Part shown: piece by piece, positions 15,344 to 25,049 of the stretch | Numbering within the stretch: position 1 is the first letter of the stretch | How the letters are laid out: every line of letters begins with the position of its first letter | NCBI GenBank assembly: GCA_040905025.1 | Contig: JBBDSJ010000130.1 | Span: forward strand, 12,280 to 76,279 | Origin: JBBDSJ01 sp040905025 | Lineage (GTDB): Bacteria; Pseudomonadota; Gammaproteobacteria; Methylohalomonadales; Methylohalomonadaceae | Length of the DNA stretch: 64,000 nt | Direction of reading: 5' to 3' | Position numbers and translations under genes: made by a program | The notes under the pieces: generated by a model | Databases searched by the model: none | Seen by the model: only the letters and a program-made list of their open reading frames with translations | Told to the model about the DNA's origin: nothing

Positions 15344-17068
15344 TCACCGCGTTATAAAATTGGGGTAGTCAGGAATCTCGCCAAGCAGAAAACGACCGAG
15401 CAACCGCGCCTGTATTTCCAGCAAGCGTCGATAGCTGACTTTGTATCCGAATAAAGGATGTGTCACTTCTTGGCTCAAGCGTCTTTCAAAGCCGGCGATA
15501 AAGCGTTTACGGCCATCGTTGGTTAACGACACGCTGCCGGCAACGGATATGAAATCACTGGGCCGGACTTCGCCATTATTGATTGCCATGATAACACTGG
15601 AATCCGCAATAATCGGCCGAAACGGTTCCATTAAATCCAGTGCCAGCGCGGGCCGACCATAACGCGGTTGATGATAAAAGCCACAGTAGGGATCCAGCCC
15701 GACAGCTGATATCGTGACTGACCAAGTGCGTACCAACAGACTGTAGGCATAAGACAGCATGGCGTTGACCGGGTCGGTAGGCGGCCGACGGTTGCGTTGC
15801 GTAAAATCAAATTTTAACGAAGCCGCGTCTTCATTATCTTTTTTTATAAGTTTGTCAAAATTGCCAAAGTAACGTGACGCGGCATTGCCTTCGACGCCGA
15901 GCAAGGTTTGTAAATCCCGGGCACGGGTGCTGCTATCAATATCCTGTTTGAAGCTGTCAATCAGCCGGGTATTGTCAGTTTCTTCGTCGCGCCAGTTGCG
16001 GCGCATAAAGGTACGGCTGTTTTGTATCTTGGCTTTCACCAGACTGCGTGCAATACGCAAACAAATTAGCGGATCGAAACTGGCGCGATACTGGGCGGCA
16101 CGCAGCTCGATATTTTTATGCCCCACGCCATGGCTGTGTCCGAGAAACCAGCCGCCATAAGAATGCCAGGTGATCGGGATCTCCCGGCGCATCAGCTCAT
16201 GCATCGTTGGCGTTGTTACATAGATATTGCCCATCAACACCAATTGTGACACTTCGGCAAGTCTTGCCGTATTTACTTTCTTGTCCTCAATGAGAATTTC
16301 AAGCGTCTCGCCACGCTTTTTCACTGACGCACTGTGTGCCTGCACATACAGTGGCAGCGCTTCATGATGGCCCACAAACAACGGCCGGGGTTCGGGGCCA
16401 AACCGGTTCAGAAAATTTACTTCATCCGGCAGGCAAATACCCACCAGGGAACAGCGCGGACACTTGGGGCTATCTTCAAGTGGTGGGGGTGATTGGCCAC
16501 CGGCCGCAATCAGGCGCAGACCATTGATTGCATTCAGTGTTGTTGCCCGTAATTCGTCATCAAATTCAACACGAACGCGTTCTTTTGAAGCCGCAAAATA
16601 AAGCAGGCCTTCATTACATTCATAGCCGTGCTCTTCCAGCAACATACCCTGCACGCACACCTGTACGCGTTCCGGATCATAAGCACCCCTGGCCACATGC
16701 GGGCGTTTACCGCGTTTGTAATCCACCGGTACAACTTTATTGCCTTCGCCCTCAATCAAATCGATTTTGGCGATGAGCCCGAGCCGGTTGGAAGACAACG
16801 TAATCGAGCGGGCCTGGTAAGGTTCCTCATCCGCTGTGTCTGCATCAGGCTCGGGCAAATCACCACCGGGCTTGTCAACACGCCGGTGCTGGTAACGGCC
16901 ATCGACCGTATCGACGGAATCCGCCCACTCCCCTTGCACCCATTCCAGATAGGCCAGGCGCGGGCAGTATTGGTACTCATTGACCATACGCGCCGGGATC
17001 AGCGGCAGATCACCGGAAAACTCAGGGAAGGGTAGCGCCAGTTCGGCCTGTGATTCGCTCACGGGCAA
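15344..17068 (-). CDS. cas4-cas1: Cas4-Cas1 fusion protein
   Basis: This 574-aa fusion is diagnostic of subtype I-G. The Cas4 part (about 20-215) has the iron-sulfur cysteines C35 and C203, C206, C212 (CPRCSLVGIC) and the RecB-type nuclease residues D103, D116 and K118 (VPVDYKRG). The Cas1 part (about 229-574) has active-site E393 (GVEGNAASRYFG), H466 (FYHQPRYGRP) and E481 (DLMEPFRP). Cas4 trims and orients prespacers by PAM, and Cas1 integrates them. All key residues are present. It begins after a 622-bp gap from csb2 that holds an opposite-strand toxin-antitoxin pair, so it needs its own promoter or read-through. Confidence 0.97.
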   Translation of the reverse strand: MPVSESQAELALPFPEFSGDLPLIPARMVNEYQYCPRLAYLEWVQGEWADSVDTVDGRYQHRRVDKPGGDLPEPDADTADEEPYQARSITLSSNRLGLIAKIDLIEGEGNKVVPVDYKRGKRPHVARGAYDPERVQVCVQGMLLEEHGYECNEGLLYFAASKERVRVEFDDELRATTLNAINGLRLIAAGGQSPPPLEDSPKCPRCSLVGICLPDEVNFLNRFGPEPRPLFVGHHEALPLYVQAHSASVKKRGETLEILIEDKKVNTARLAEVSQLVLMGNIYVTTPTMHELMRREIPITWHSYGGWFLGHSHGVGHKNIELRAAQYRASFDPLICLRIARSLVKAKIQNSRTFMRRNWRDEETDNTRLIDSFKQDIDSSTRARDLQTLLGVEGNAASRYFGNFDKLIKKDNEDAASLKFDFTQRNRRPPTDPVNAMLSYAYSLLVRTWSVTISAVGLDPYCGFYHQPRYGRPALALDLMEPFRPIIADSSVIMAINNGEVRPSDFISVAGSVSLTNDGRKRFIAGFERRLSQEVTHPLFGYKVSYRRLLEIQARLLGRFLLGEIPDYPNFITR

Positions 17069-17182
17069 TCCTTAGCTTGTTGATATTCCTAAAGAATAGC
17101 AGGGTATCCCGAAAATTCCGGAAAAGTTGAAAACAAGGCCTGCTCCACAGCAGATATTAAGGCTATCAGGCCGACATGTTGT

Positions 17183-17194
17183 TATACTTGTATA
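17183..17194 (+). promoter_or_regulatory. Putative operator of the RelBE-like pair
   Basis: Perfect inverted repeat TATAC-TT-GTATA, 18 bp before the antitoxin start and overlapping a plausible -10 region. Ribbon-helix-helix antitoxins usually bind such palindromes. Confidence 0.5.
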
Positions 17195-17211
17195 GCAAAT
17201 GGAGAAATAAC

Positions 17212-17418
17212 ATGCTAGCCATAAGACTCCCACCGGAAATAGAGCAGCGGCTTGCCGAGCTTGCCAAGCGCACTGGCCGCAGTAAAACCTATTACGCCCG
17301 TGAAGCGATCCTTGAGCATCTGGATGACCTCGAGGATTATTATCTTGCGGCATCACGTGTAGAGGAAGAACGTTTGTCACTGGAAGACGTGGAGCGCCGA
17401 CTTGGGCTGGAAGATTGA
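17212..17418 (+). CDS. Ribbon-helix-helix antitoxin (RelB/ParD-like)
   Basis: This 68-aa protein begins MLAIRLPPEIEQRLAELAKR, a ribbon-helix-helix DNA-binding fold (LAIRL strand, then GRSKTYYAREAILEHL helix). Its acidic C-terminal part (DDLEDYYLAASRVEEER) would wrap the toxin. GGAG 7 bp upstream sets this start over the earlier in-frame Met at 17176. It overlaps the toxin gene by 17 bp. It lies on the strand opposite to the cas genes, between cas4-cas1 and csb2. Confidence 0.85.
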   Translation: MLAIRLPPEIEQRLAELAKRTGRSKTYYAREAILEHLDDLEDYYLAASRVEEERLSLEDVERRLGLED

Positions 17419-17671
17419 ATTTGTCAGCAGTGCTGAAAAAGACCTGAAGAAAGTCGGTCCTGAAGCAAGCCGCCGCATCATCCGTTTTCTTCGTGAACGA
17501 ATCATAAAACTTGATAACCCGCGTGCTTTGGGCGAACCGTTACACGGACCGGAGCTAGGCAAATTCTGGAAATACCGCATAGGTCAATACCGAATCATCG
17601 CATCAATAGAAGATAGCGAACTGGTGATACTGGTTGTGCGTATTGGGCATAGAAGTCAGGTGTATCGTTGA
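17402..17671 (+). CDS. RelE/ParE-type toxin
   Basis: This 89-aa protein shows the family pattern: WKIEFVSSAEKDLKKVGPEASRRI, then NPRALGEPLHG, the core KFWKYRIGQYRIIASIEDSE and VILVVRIGHRSQVYR. It may be a ribosome-dependent mRNA nuclease (RelE) or a gyrase poison (ParE); R-x-x-Y-R-I-I and the final H-R-x-x-V-Y are shared by both. The start is a TTG inside the antitoxin gene; there is no ATG. Its stop lies 20 bp from the convergent csb2 stop. Confidence 0.85.
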   Translation: MGWKIEFVSSAEKDLKKVGPEASRRIIRFLRERIIKLDNPRALGEPLHGPELGKFWKYRIGQYRIIASIEDSELVILVVRIGHRSQVYR

Positions 17672-17690
17672 TTTTTGAAATTAGACCAAC

Positions 17691-19181
17691 TCAGGAAACT
17701 TCATTTTCAGTTGGTCTAAAAAGACCTAGTCCGAAATGACAGCCAAAGCCCAATGCCAATGGACCGCTGACTGGTTCGGAAAAAGATATACGCCAAAAGC
17801 TGCCTTGGCGATCCGGCTGAGCTAACCCGCGTTTATTTCGAAAACGACTAAAATGGATAGGCTTGCGCTCACGGCCTTTGATGCGGATTGATTCCAGTCG
17901 TTCTAGCTTGATTGGTTCCGGGAATCCACGCTCCCGGCATTCGCGACGAATCTGATCTTCAACAGTATAGTTTTTCTTGCAATGCCAGGGGTGTAGATAA
18001 GGCGTGATGGATTGCCATTTGGTCGAGTGGGTAAGCAAGGAGCTACTATTTTCGTTGCCAATGCTTTCCAGCACCAGTCGCCATTCACCACCATCACGAC
18101 TCCAGATTCGGTTGAGTTTCTCCACAACCCGACGCTGTTCACTGTCCATGCTTGCAGGGACGTGTAGCAGTAATCTGTCAATGTAACCACTGTCATTGGA
18201 GTCCCAGGGCAGGTAGAAGGCATGACTGTGGCGATTGTCTTCCGCCAAACCGTGTCCTGAAAATATGGCAGGAATGTTATCCGCGCCAAATTTTCTTTTG
18301 GCCTGGCTCATGACAGCCTGCCGCAACAGTTCACCGATGCGCAGGCTGTCTTCAGCCCGTGGCAAAGGTTTACCGATAACAAGAAATTGTGCGGTAGTGG
18401 CCGAAGGTGCTATCGCCTTAGGTATCATTCGCTTTGGCCGTAATGCATCGACCGGCCGTAGGTAGGTGACCTTTTGCGCGGCGGGTGGCTGGTTCCAGCC
18501 TTGTTTGCGTAGATCAGCAGTGTCGATGGAAAGAGCATCCAGGAGATTGTCCGGTAGAGTTGCCCCCAGTTTCTTTATTGCTTTTTTGTCGGTGAGGAAG
18601 CGTTCGCGGATGGCCTCATACTCTAGTTTCGGCAAACCGGTATAGAGTGAGATAGCTTCGCCTTTTAGCTCGCCGGTATCAGTGTCTAATGCTTCATTAC
18701 CCGGCCTGCAATTTGGTTCATGCGGTTCGTCAATGCGCGTTGCTTCCACCCATGATTCTGCGCGACCCAGATAGCCCATTACGGCTAATAGATCATCAAG
18801 TAAAGCAGTCTGCTCATCCGGTAATGTCAAATTTGGCCAGCTAACGGTGAGCGGCTGATTCTTCTCGACCGCTGTGAAAGCATCAAATATGAGCGATGTT
18901 TTATCCACTGCAAACTGGGGCATGTAGTGGCGCGTGTGACTGTGACTGGCAGCTGGCAAGCAATATTCGGGTAGTTCTTCTGTGAGCGATTCAATCAGGG
19001 TTAGTAGTGTTGCTTCCGTATGCTTGCCGGTTTCTTTGATCTTGTGATGCCAGGTTGCAATCAAGGCGCGCAGTATGCGCCAGGGTTCCGGTGGCCAGGC
19101 AACTGCGCCTTCGTTGACATGCCTGTCCCATGGGGTGGCGTGGTAGCGTCCTGCAGGAAAAGTGAAGGCGAGTGTTAGCAT
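17691..19181 (-). CDS. csb2: Type I-G Csb2 (Cas5-Cas6-like fusion)
   Basis: This 496-aa protein begins MLTLAFTFPAGRYHATPWDR and contains VAWPPEPWRILRALIATW, the signature of Csb2 (GSU0054 family). The N-terminal part is Cas5-like. The C-terminal part ends with a glycine-rich GFGCHFGLGLF segment like the RNA-binding loop of Cas6 proteins. No separate cas5 or cas6 is present, so Csb2 is expected to process the repeat hairpin and cap the crRNA 5' handle. It starts 3 bp after csb1. Confidence 0.95.
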   Translation of the reverse strand: MLTLAFTFPAGRYHATPWDRHVNEGAVAWPPEPWRILRALIATWHHKIKETGKHTEATLLTLIESLTEELPEYCLPAASHSHTRHYMPQFAVDKTSLIFDAFTAVEKNQPLTVSWPNLTLPDEQTALLDDLLAVMGYLGRAESWVEATRIDEPHEPNCRPGNEALDTDTGELKGEAISLYTGLPKLEYEAIRERFLTDKKAIKKLGATLPDNLLDALSIDTADLRKQGWNQPPAAQKVTYLRPVDALRPKRMIPKAIAPSATTAQFLVIGKPLPRAEDSLRIGELLRQAVMSQAKRKFGADNIPAIFSGHGLAEDNRHSHAFYLPWDSNDSGYIDRLLLHVPASMDSEQRRVVEKLNRIWSRDGGEWRLVLESIGNENSSSLLTHSTKWQSITPYLHPWHCKKNYTVEDQIRRECRERGFPEPIKLERLESIRIKGRERKPIHFSRFRNKRGLAQPDRQGSFWRISFSEPVSGPLALGFGCHFGLGLFRPTENEVS

Positions 19182-19184
19182 GGT

Positions 19185-20210
19185 TTAGTCCTCGCTGCTC
19201 TCGTCATCACCTTTCTTGCCTTTCTTTGCTTTGCCTCCACCTGTATATTTTACAATAGTTTGCTCGAAACCAGCTTCGCTCTTGGCTTTGTCTATCAAAG
19301 TCGGCAATGCGTCAACAAGTTCTTGCAGAGATGGTAAATCGAAACCTTGTGGGCGCTTGATGTCAATGCGCTCACATTCGAGATCGCAGGCAGTGCGCAG
19401 GCGCAAGCCTGTATCCAGAAAGGCCTGGATTTTATAGAGCGCAACCGCTATAAGGAGCTGGTAAATGTTGTCGCCAAAGCCATAACCCCGTAGTTGTGCC
19501 AGATCAAGGTTGAAGTAGGCACTGATTTCCGGTGATACAAATTCGTCGCGAGAGAAAGGCACATTGCCGTACCCTTCTTTGGCACTCTTACCCTCACCCT
19601 GGTTACCCGGCTGGACAATATCATTCTTCACGCCGCCGCTCGCTGCTACCTTTATGTTCTTAGCTTCAATGAAAGCAGATAGTGCACGTGGTAACCGTAG
19701 CCGACCGCCGGCAAGTTCACCTTTCGCAAGAAACACTCCATGTAATAGAGCATTAATATCAAGGTAGAGCAATACAGACGCTAATTTGCGCAGATCTACA
19801 ATACCTTTATCCAAAGCAGCGAGTTCAGATTTTAAAACATCAAACACCGGTGTCTTCTTTCCCTCATTGTCTACTGCTTCGAGAATATAGGGTGAATTAA
19901 TCCGATGCGCTTCCAGCACGGAATTCGTCAGTGGCTTACCATCCTTGTCATTGACTTTGATGACGGATAGCCCCTTGAGTGGTCCAACCCAATCGTCGGC
20001 AACCTTGTCCCAGCAGACGACTTCTAGGCGATTCGCCATGCTCTGGGCGGATTCCACCAGTAACATGGGCGTACCGTCAGGACCATCGTACTGAGCGGCA
20101 CCAATTTCCGGGAAGCCGGTGGGTTGAAAACGGGTACCCTGTAACGGTTTAAGTTTTGCCTCTAATAAGAGGCGGGGAGCATTGTCGATAGTGGAAAGAT
20201 TGAGGCTCAT
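19185..20210 (-). CDS. csb1: Type I-G Csb1 (Cas7-family backbone subunit)
   Basis: This 341-aa protein has the Csb1 markers: RLLLEAKLKPLQGTRFQPTG, LLVESAQSMANRLE near the start, an internal INSPYILEA, and PRALSAFIEAKNI. As the Cas7 homologue it polymerises along the crRNA to form the Cascade backbone. GGAG upstream of the ATG at 20210 sets this start; an in-frame Met ten codons earlier lacks one. The C-terminal tail is rich in Lys, Gly and acidic residues (GGGKAKKGKKGDDESSED) and is probably disordered. Confidence 0.95.
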   Translation of the reverse strand: MSLNLSTIDNAPRLLLEAKLKPLQGTRFQPTGFPEIGAAQYDGPDGTPMLLVESAQSMANRLEVVCWDKVADDWVGPLKGLSVIKVNDKDGKPLTNSVLEAHRINSPYILEAVDNEGKKTPVFDVLKSELAALDKGIVDLRKLASVLLYLDINALLHGVFLAKGELAGGRLRLPRALSAFIEAKNIKVAASGGVKNDIVQPGNQGEGKSAKEGYGNVPFSRDEFVSPEISAYFNLDLAQLRGYGFGDNIYQLLIAVALYKIQAFLDTGLRLRTACDLECERIDIKRPQGFDLPSLQELVDALPTLIDKAKSEAGFEQTIVKYTGGGKAKKGKKGDDESSED

Positions 20211-20236
20211 AGTTTTTCTCCTTGGATCAATTTGAA

Positions 20237-22393
20237 TCAAACAGTGGTGGCCATATTGGCCTCAGTTTCGGGTTCTTCTAACAGGTTGCGGGCAAGTGTG
20301 CCGGTTGCGCCGTAGCGCAACGGAATTAACAATGCTGCGGTAGCACGTTCTGCTCTGATACCAGCAAGTGTTGGAACGATCCCGGTCTTGGCAAAATATG
20401 GCGCTAAGCCAGATGCACGCAGACGCCGATATGCGATTTGCACGGCCTTATTGCCCTGGTTGCCTGCGCCAAGCTGAGCCAGCATTCCTGTCGGAATGGG
20501 AAGTTCGTCTGTTACACCGAGATAGCCCAGATTCTGGAGAATATGGTTGGGCGTAAGCGCCAGTTTCATCAATCCGAAAGCCGCTGGCAGCGCTCCATCA
20601 CCTGCCGAGCGATCCGTGTCTTTCGGAATATCGCAAAGGCTCAGGCCTGGCAGGAGCGATGCGATGCGTCTATCCATGTAGTCGTCCTGTAAAAAAGCGG
20701 CAATATCGTCGAGGGTGGCGCCAGCAGGACTCGCTAGAGGTTTGTCTTTCATGCCCAGCTTATTTGTAAGCCACAGTCGGCGCTCCAGCAGTGAATACAA
20801 TGTATCGATCAAGCGAGCTTTCTGGCCGGAATGGAAACGTACAGTTTCATTTGAATCAGGCGTCATCCATTGAGAAAACTTACGCTCTACCGGGAAAAGT
20901 TGCGCGCGCAATGGCAAAGGCTGATCTCCAACACCATGCAAGCCGGCCAAAGCTTTGGCAATGCGAAACTCGGGAGTGCCATCATCCGCCTCGTTCACCC
21001 AATGTTCGGATAATTGCGGAACAGGATTGATTTCCTCGCGGACTTTCTGGCTTGTAGCCATCGCTTGGTGTATATCGTCAAGCAGTATGATTAAGGATTG
21101 TATTTCGGCTTTGTTAGGCTTGTGGCCGGACAGATCAAATAATCGATCTTCCAGCTGACGGCACAGCATCAAGAAGCGATTGGGTGTGTTATCTCCACGA
21201 CAAAATTTGCGGAACCGATTAAGCCAATTATGTTTGTCGAGTTCATCCAGAAGATTTGATTGGGGTTCGTCGCTGACCTGCACGCGCGACAGAGGCGTGG
21301 CAAAATAGGATCTGCCGTTGCGTTCTAACAGCCCGTACCGTTGGAAGCTACCTATGCCACGATAGCCTCCTAAATGATGCACGGCACGAACAAAGTCCAA
21401 AGCGTCGTGTGCGGGTTTCCTTCCCAGCGCCACCCGGCCTTCGGCCAGCAAGGCGCGAGTTTCGGTATAGCTGGCAGGCTGCCGCCACAGAGGCAACCAC
21501 ATCTCTCCCCTCGGCTTGCTTGCATCACCTTTTGCATAACTTCCCGCACCAGCACAAACAGCATGTACTGTGAACGGGTAGCTCAGAATCCCTGCGGGAT
21601 CATTGGCACTTCGCCGTACGGCTGCACTGGCAAAAACTAGTGTGCCCTCAAGAGTAAGGATGTAATCCCATGGATTAACTCCAGCCCGATTGTCTTCGAA
21701 ACCGACTGAAGCGTTTAATCCACCAGCATCGGACGGTGAAAAATGCCCAGGAGTCTGGTTCATCGCTATATCGGGCAATACGTGGCCGAACAACGATGCT
21801 GACAAGGCTGCATCGTGTTTCCTGTCAGCGACACAAGCTACAATTTGTTGTGCAAAACCCGAAACATAGCTTCCACTTCCTTCATTGCCACCAGTGCCCA
21901 GCAGAGGCGGAAACTTACGGTCATCACCTGTGAGGAGGTAGCAAGTGTCCAACCATTCCAGCAGACGGTCTGGCAGTTCGGAGCGACAAATACGCAACAG
22001 TTCAAGTTTCTCTTCGTCGGACGGCTTTTCATGAATTCCGTACCGCAGAAGTATGCCGCGAACAAGCTGGATCATATCGCGAAATGACTGCAATCGCTCC
22101 TTATCCGATACTTCCATTTGAGATAAAGCCTCCCGCGCGGTTTTCTCTGAGGCACCTTTATAAAAGCCGGAACGAGCACCCCACGGCGCAACTAATGGGG
22201 TGGGTTCGTAGTCATTCAAAAAGAAGTCAAGGACACTCTGTTCATCGAGAGGCGTTAACAACACGAATAGATCGCCGCGCCAGCAGCCACGAGTTTCGGG
22301 ATACTTAGCAGACAGCAGACGTAGAATGCCCAGCGCCTTCAGGTAATTGGCAAGAGGCGTTGGAGTGCAGCCAGGGAGCATGATTTCATTCAT
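20237..22393 (-). CDS. csx17: Type I-G large subunit Csx17 (Cas8g/Cas8u2)
   Basis: This 718-aa protein opens with LPGCTPTPLANYLKALGILR and later PTPLVAPWGARSGFYKGAS, both characteristic of Csx17, the large subunit of I-G Cascade that should recognise the PAM. ATG at 22393 overlaps the cas3 stop (ATGAATGA) and is preceded by AAGGAG, so translation is coupled to cas3. The open frame further upstream overlaps cas3 and is not used. The C-terminal 60 residues are enriched in hydrophobic and Arg residues (IAYRRLRASGLAPYF). Confidence 0.95.
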   Translation of the reverse strand: MNEIMLPGCTPTPLANYLKALGILRLLSAKYPETRGCWRGDLFVLLTPLDEQSVLDFFLNDYEPTPLVAPWGARSGFYKGASEKTAREALSQMEVSDKERLQSFRDMIQLVRGILLRYGIHEKPSDEEKLELLRICRSELPDRLLEWLDTCYLLTGDDRKFPPLLGTGGNEGSGSYVSGFAQQIVACVADRKHDAALSASLFGHVLPDIAMNQTPGHFSPSDAGGLNASVGFEDNRAGVNPWDYILTLEGTLVFASAAVRRSANDPAGILSYPFTVHAVCAGAGSYAKGDASKPRGEMWLPLWRQPASYTETRALLAEGRVALGRKPAHDALDFVRAVHHLGGYRGIGSFQRYGLLERNGRSYFATPLSRVQVSDEPQSNLLDELDKHNWLNRFRKFCRGDNTPNRFLMLCRQLEDRLFDLSGHKPNKAEIQSLIILLDDIHQAMATSQKVREEINPVPQLSEHWVNEADDGTPEFRIAKALAGLHGVGDQPLPLRAQLFPVERKFSQWMTPDSNETVRFHSGQKARLIDTLYSLLERRLWLTNKLGMKDKPLASPAGATLDDIAAFLQDDYMDRRIASLLPGLSLCDIPKDTDRSAGDGALPAAFGLMKLALTPNHILQNLGYLGVTDELPIPTGMLAQLGAGNQGNKAVQIAYRRLRASGLAPYFAKTGIVPTLAGIRAERATAALLIPLRYGATGTLARNLLEEPETEANMATTV

Positions 22394-24809
22394 GGTTATC
22401 TTCTCCTTGTTCAGCGGCGGATGCACGCCAATCGGCCAGTCGCACCAGAGTTTCGAGCCAAGCAAGCTTGAAGGGGCCATGTTCGTCCAAAAGCCTCAGG
22501 CTGCGTTCGGTCCAGGATCGGCCTTGTTCGCCTTGACCCATCTCCATGAGGGCGAGTTTCAGTGTCGTCTCATTGCTGTGTTCACCATCAAAATCCAATG
22601 CGGGTAGTACTTCGCCTTCCCAGATGCCACGCGCGAAGCGTTTCACGCCTTTGTCAGCCTCTTCCGTCGGCATGGCGCGCAGGCTCATCCGCACCTTGCC
22701 GTGATGGGCAAGGATTAAATAGGCGATCAGATTGGTATCCGGCTCACCATCATGCTGATCCAGCCAGGCAAGCATTGAGGCCAGTTCATGGCGGAAGAAC
22801 TTCCGGCTATGGCGTCCCTTACAAGGAGACTTTGCAAGAAAGCCTTGTGGAGCACTCTCGCAGGAATGCATTGTTCGGTTGAAGACTTCATGTGCTTTGC
22901 CCAGATCATGCCAGCGGCCAGCGCGTACGATGCTGTCCTTGTGGTCTAATTCACCCACGTTGGTACATAGTGTTTCAGCATGTTTAGCGACATGGCCCAG
23001 ATGATCGGCCAGGGCCACCGGCTTGTTCTGGCGTGAGCGCCAGTCTTCGGAATAGGCATCATTTTCCTGTTGATTGCCTGATGCAAGCGCTGGCACAGCG
23101 GATTTCTTGAGGCTGGCATCAAACCCGGTATTTTCGTCATAGCCCCCGGCCGCCGCACTTGCGAGCAATGTCATGCCGGGCCGTGGTTCACGTGTCAGTT
23201 TTGTCCATTGACGATCCAGCGTATCCCAATACCAGAGTGTCACGTCCTTGCGTTTGGAAAAATCCCGGGCTTGGCTAATAGATACGGGACAGAGTTCGTT
23301 ACGTTCTGGTTTGCCCTGAAGTTCCGGTGAATTCGGATCATCCTTGAAGTCGCGCCAGAATATCTGCACGCCGGGGGTGCCGGTGTCACGGATATAGTCG
23401 GATATATCAACATCGAATCCGGATAAATCCGGATCGGTATTGAATAGGTCCAGCAGATCCTTGCGGCGTATTACAGCGCTGAGCGGTCGCGCCTCATCCG
23501 TAGCTGGCAAGTCATGAGCGTTGGCGCTGGCCAAAGATTCCAGTTTGTCGCGTGCCTGGCTGAGCGACTCGTTGGTGTAGGGCAGGGCATCGGCATCCTC
23601 TTCGATGTCTACCCAGTAAATGCTGGCCCCATCTTTATTGTATTCGCCGTAACGATTGCAACGGCCAAAACGTTGTACCATGGAAGCCCACGGCGCGAGT
23701 TCGGTTATCAGAGTCTTGGATGATATATCCACGCCGGCTTCGATAGCCTGCGTTGCTACGATAATACGATCCTCATCTGATTCTTTACGCAGGTGCTGTG
23801 TCTGTGCTGCGCGCTCCTTGGCGCGAAAACGGGAATGAATCAGCAGATCAGATTTATCTTCTCTTTGTTCGCGTAGCCGACGAAATAATTGTTGTGCTCG
23901 ATCCACACGGTTGACAATAATCAGTGTCTGCGTAGTTTCGTTATGGTGTTGTAGTACCAAGTTGACAAGATTATCAAGATAATCTGCCAGACCTTGTTTA
24001 TTGCTTGTATCTTTGGTGATGGTGACATTTGCTTTATGCAGTGATTTCACGGCTGCGAGTCGTTCGCCAGCCTGCTTGCGATCTGTATCAGTAATGCCTC
24101 GTGATGCAAGCGAATCCAGATGCGGCTTCATATCTACCGTGGCCAGCCAGTCCCGGTTCAAGGTGGCCGATACCCATAGTGTTCGGCTTTTCTTCGCGAG
24201 CGGGAAACCACGGCGAAAGGCATCGAGTTGCGCTGATGTAGCAAGGCCCGCCCCCATTAACTGCACTTCGTCGTATACCCAAAGGCAATCATTGTGCAGC
24301 AATGAGAAATGAATTGGCCACTGGTAGCGGCTCATGCCATAGCCGCGCATCAGTGCGCGTGACAGCAGCATGTCCTGGGTCCCGATCAGGATCATGTCTT
24401 CTTCAGGACGCTCGGCCCAAGGACGCTCGGCCCAGGATTTGAGATTGGATTCTCCACCCATCAATAAATGCACGGAGACCTTGTTTTCGCCGACTTTGCC
24501 AGATATACCAAGGTTTTCCAGCCATTGACGGATATTGCTCTCGGTTTGCTCAACCAGAACTCGCATAGGCAGGCACCAGACCAGCCGGCGCGGGGTATCG
24601 CTATCTGCATCCAGCGCACGTTCACCTTCACGCCAGCCGCGTTTCCAGAGCCAGGCGAGCGTGACGGCAGCGGTCTTTCCCAGTCCTGTAGGTATATCCA
24701 GTAGATCCGGCCAGTCTTGCTCAGCCAGTTTGCCCTGGTAGTCGTACGGCCCAAAATTATTATCTATTGTATTGCCGTAAGCGCGCCTGAAAAAATCCTC
24801 GAATTCCAT
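22386..24809 (-). CDS. cas3: Type I-G helicase-nuclease Cas3 (C-terminal HD)
   Basis: This 807-aa protein has the SF2 helicase first: Walker A DIPTGLGKT (K45), motif II DEVQ (about 180-183) rather than DExH, and motif VI QRFGRCNR. The HD nuclease is C-terminal (about 620-790: ADHLGHVAKH, RWHDLGKAHE, FRHELAS, LAHHGK). C-terminal HD is typical of I-G Cas3. It unwinds and degrades DNA bound by Cascade. A 15-bp tandem duplication gives SWAERPWAERPEED (about 125-138), which may be a recent slip. It starts 15 bp after a small unrecognised gene. Confidence 0.96.
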   Translation of the reverse strand: MEFEDFFRRAYGNTIDNNFGPYDYQGKLAEQDWPDLLDIPTGLGKTAAVTLAWLWKRGWREGERALDADSDTPRRLVWCLPMRVLVEQTESNIRQWLENLGISGKVGENKVSVHLLMGGESNLKSWAERPWAERPEEDMILIGTQDMLLSRALMRGYGMSRYQWPIHFSLLHNDCLWVYDEVQLMGAGLATSAQLDAFRRGFPLAKKSRTLWVSATLNRDWLATVDMKPHLDSLASRGITDTDRKQAGERLAAVKSLHKANVTITKDTSNKQGLADYLDNLVNLVLQHHNETTQTLIIVNRVDRAQQLFRRLREQREDKSDLLIHSRFRAKERAAQTQHLRKESDEDRIIVATQAIEAGVDISSKTLITELAPWASMVQRFGRCNRYGEYNKDGASIYWVDIEEDADALPYTNESLSQARDKLESLASANAHDLPATDEARPLSAVIRRKDLLDLFNTDPDLSGFDVDISDYIRDTGTPGVQIFWRDFKDDPNSPELQGKPERNELCPVSISQARDFSKRKDVTLWYWDTLDRQWTKLTREPRPGMTLLASAAAGGYDENTGFDASLKKSAVPALASGNQQENDAYSEDWRSRQNKPVALADHLGHVAKHAETLCTNVGELDHKDSIVRAGRWHDLGKAHEVFNRTMHSCESAPQGFLAKSPCKGRHSRKFFRHELASMLAWLDQHDGEPDTNLIAYLILAHHGKVRMSLRAMPTEEADKGVKRFARGIWEGEVLPALDFDGEHSNETTLKLALMEMGQGEQGRSWTERSLRLLDEHGPFKLAWLETLVRLADWRASAAEQGEDNHE

Positions 24810-24824
24810 CTATAAATCCCTGAT

Positions 24825-25049
24825 TTATGCCTTAATTTTATTAAGCCCCAGTACTCTCGGGCTAAGATCAAGAGTATGTTGCTCATTGATTTCAGATTGG
24901 GTGCTGAAGGATCGGGAGTGATCCGGTATCTCAATGCGCCGGGTTTGGCAGGAGTCGCTTAGGCGTGTGAAGCGGCTGCTGGTGTTTCCCTGCATGTCAT
25001 GACTGCTGCCAACAGGGCAGGCCAGCGGTTGTCCGGGTGGCTGTGTCAT
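24825..25049 (-). CDS. Small unrecognised protein directly upstream of cas3
   Basis: This 74-aa frame starts with ATGA overlapping the stop of the 172-aa gene and ends 15 bp before cas3. The protein is rich in Ser, Thr, Gln and Pro with two or three Cys (LACPVGSSHDMQG, DSCQTRRIEI) and no clear fold. The tight spacing argues for translation, while the composition is weak evidence for a folded product. I do not recognise it. Confidence 0.45.
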   Translation of the reverse strand: MTQPPGQPLACPVGSSHDMQGNTSSRFTRLSDSCQTRRIEIPDHSRSFSTQSEINEQHTLDLSPRVLGLNKIKA

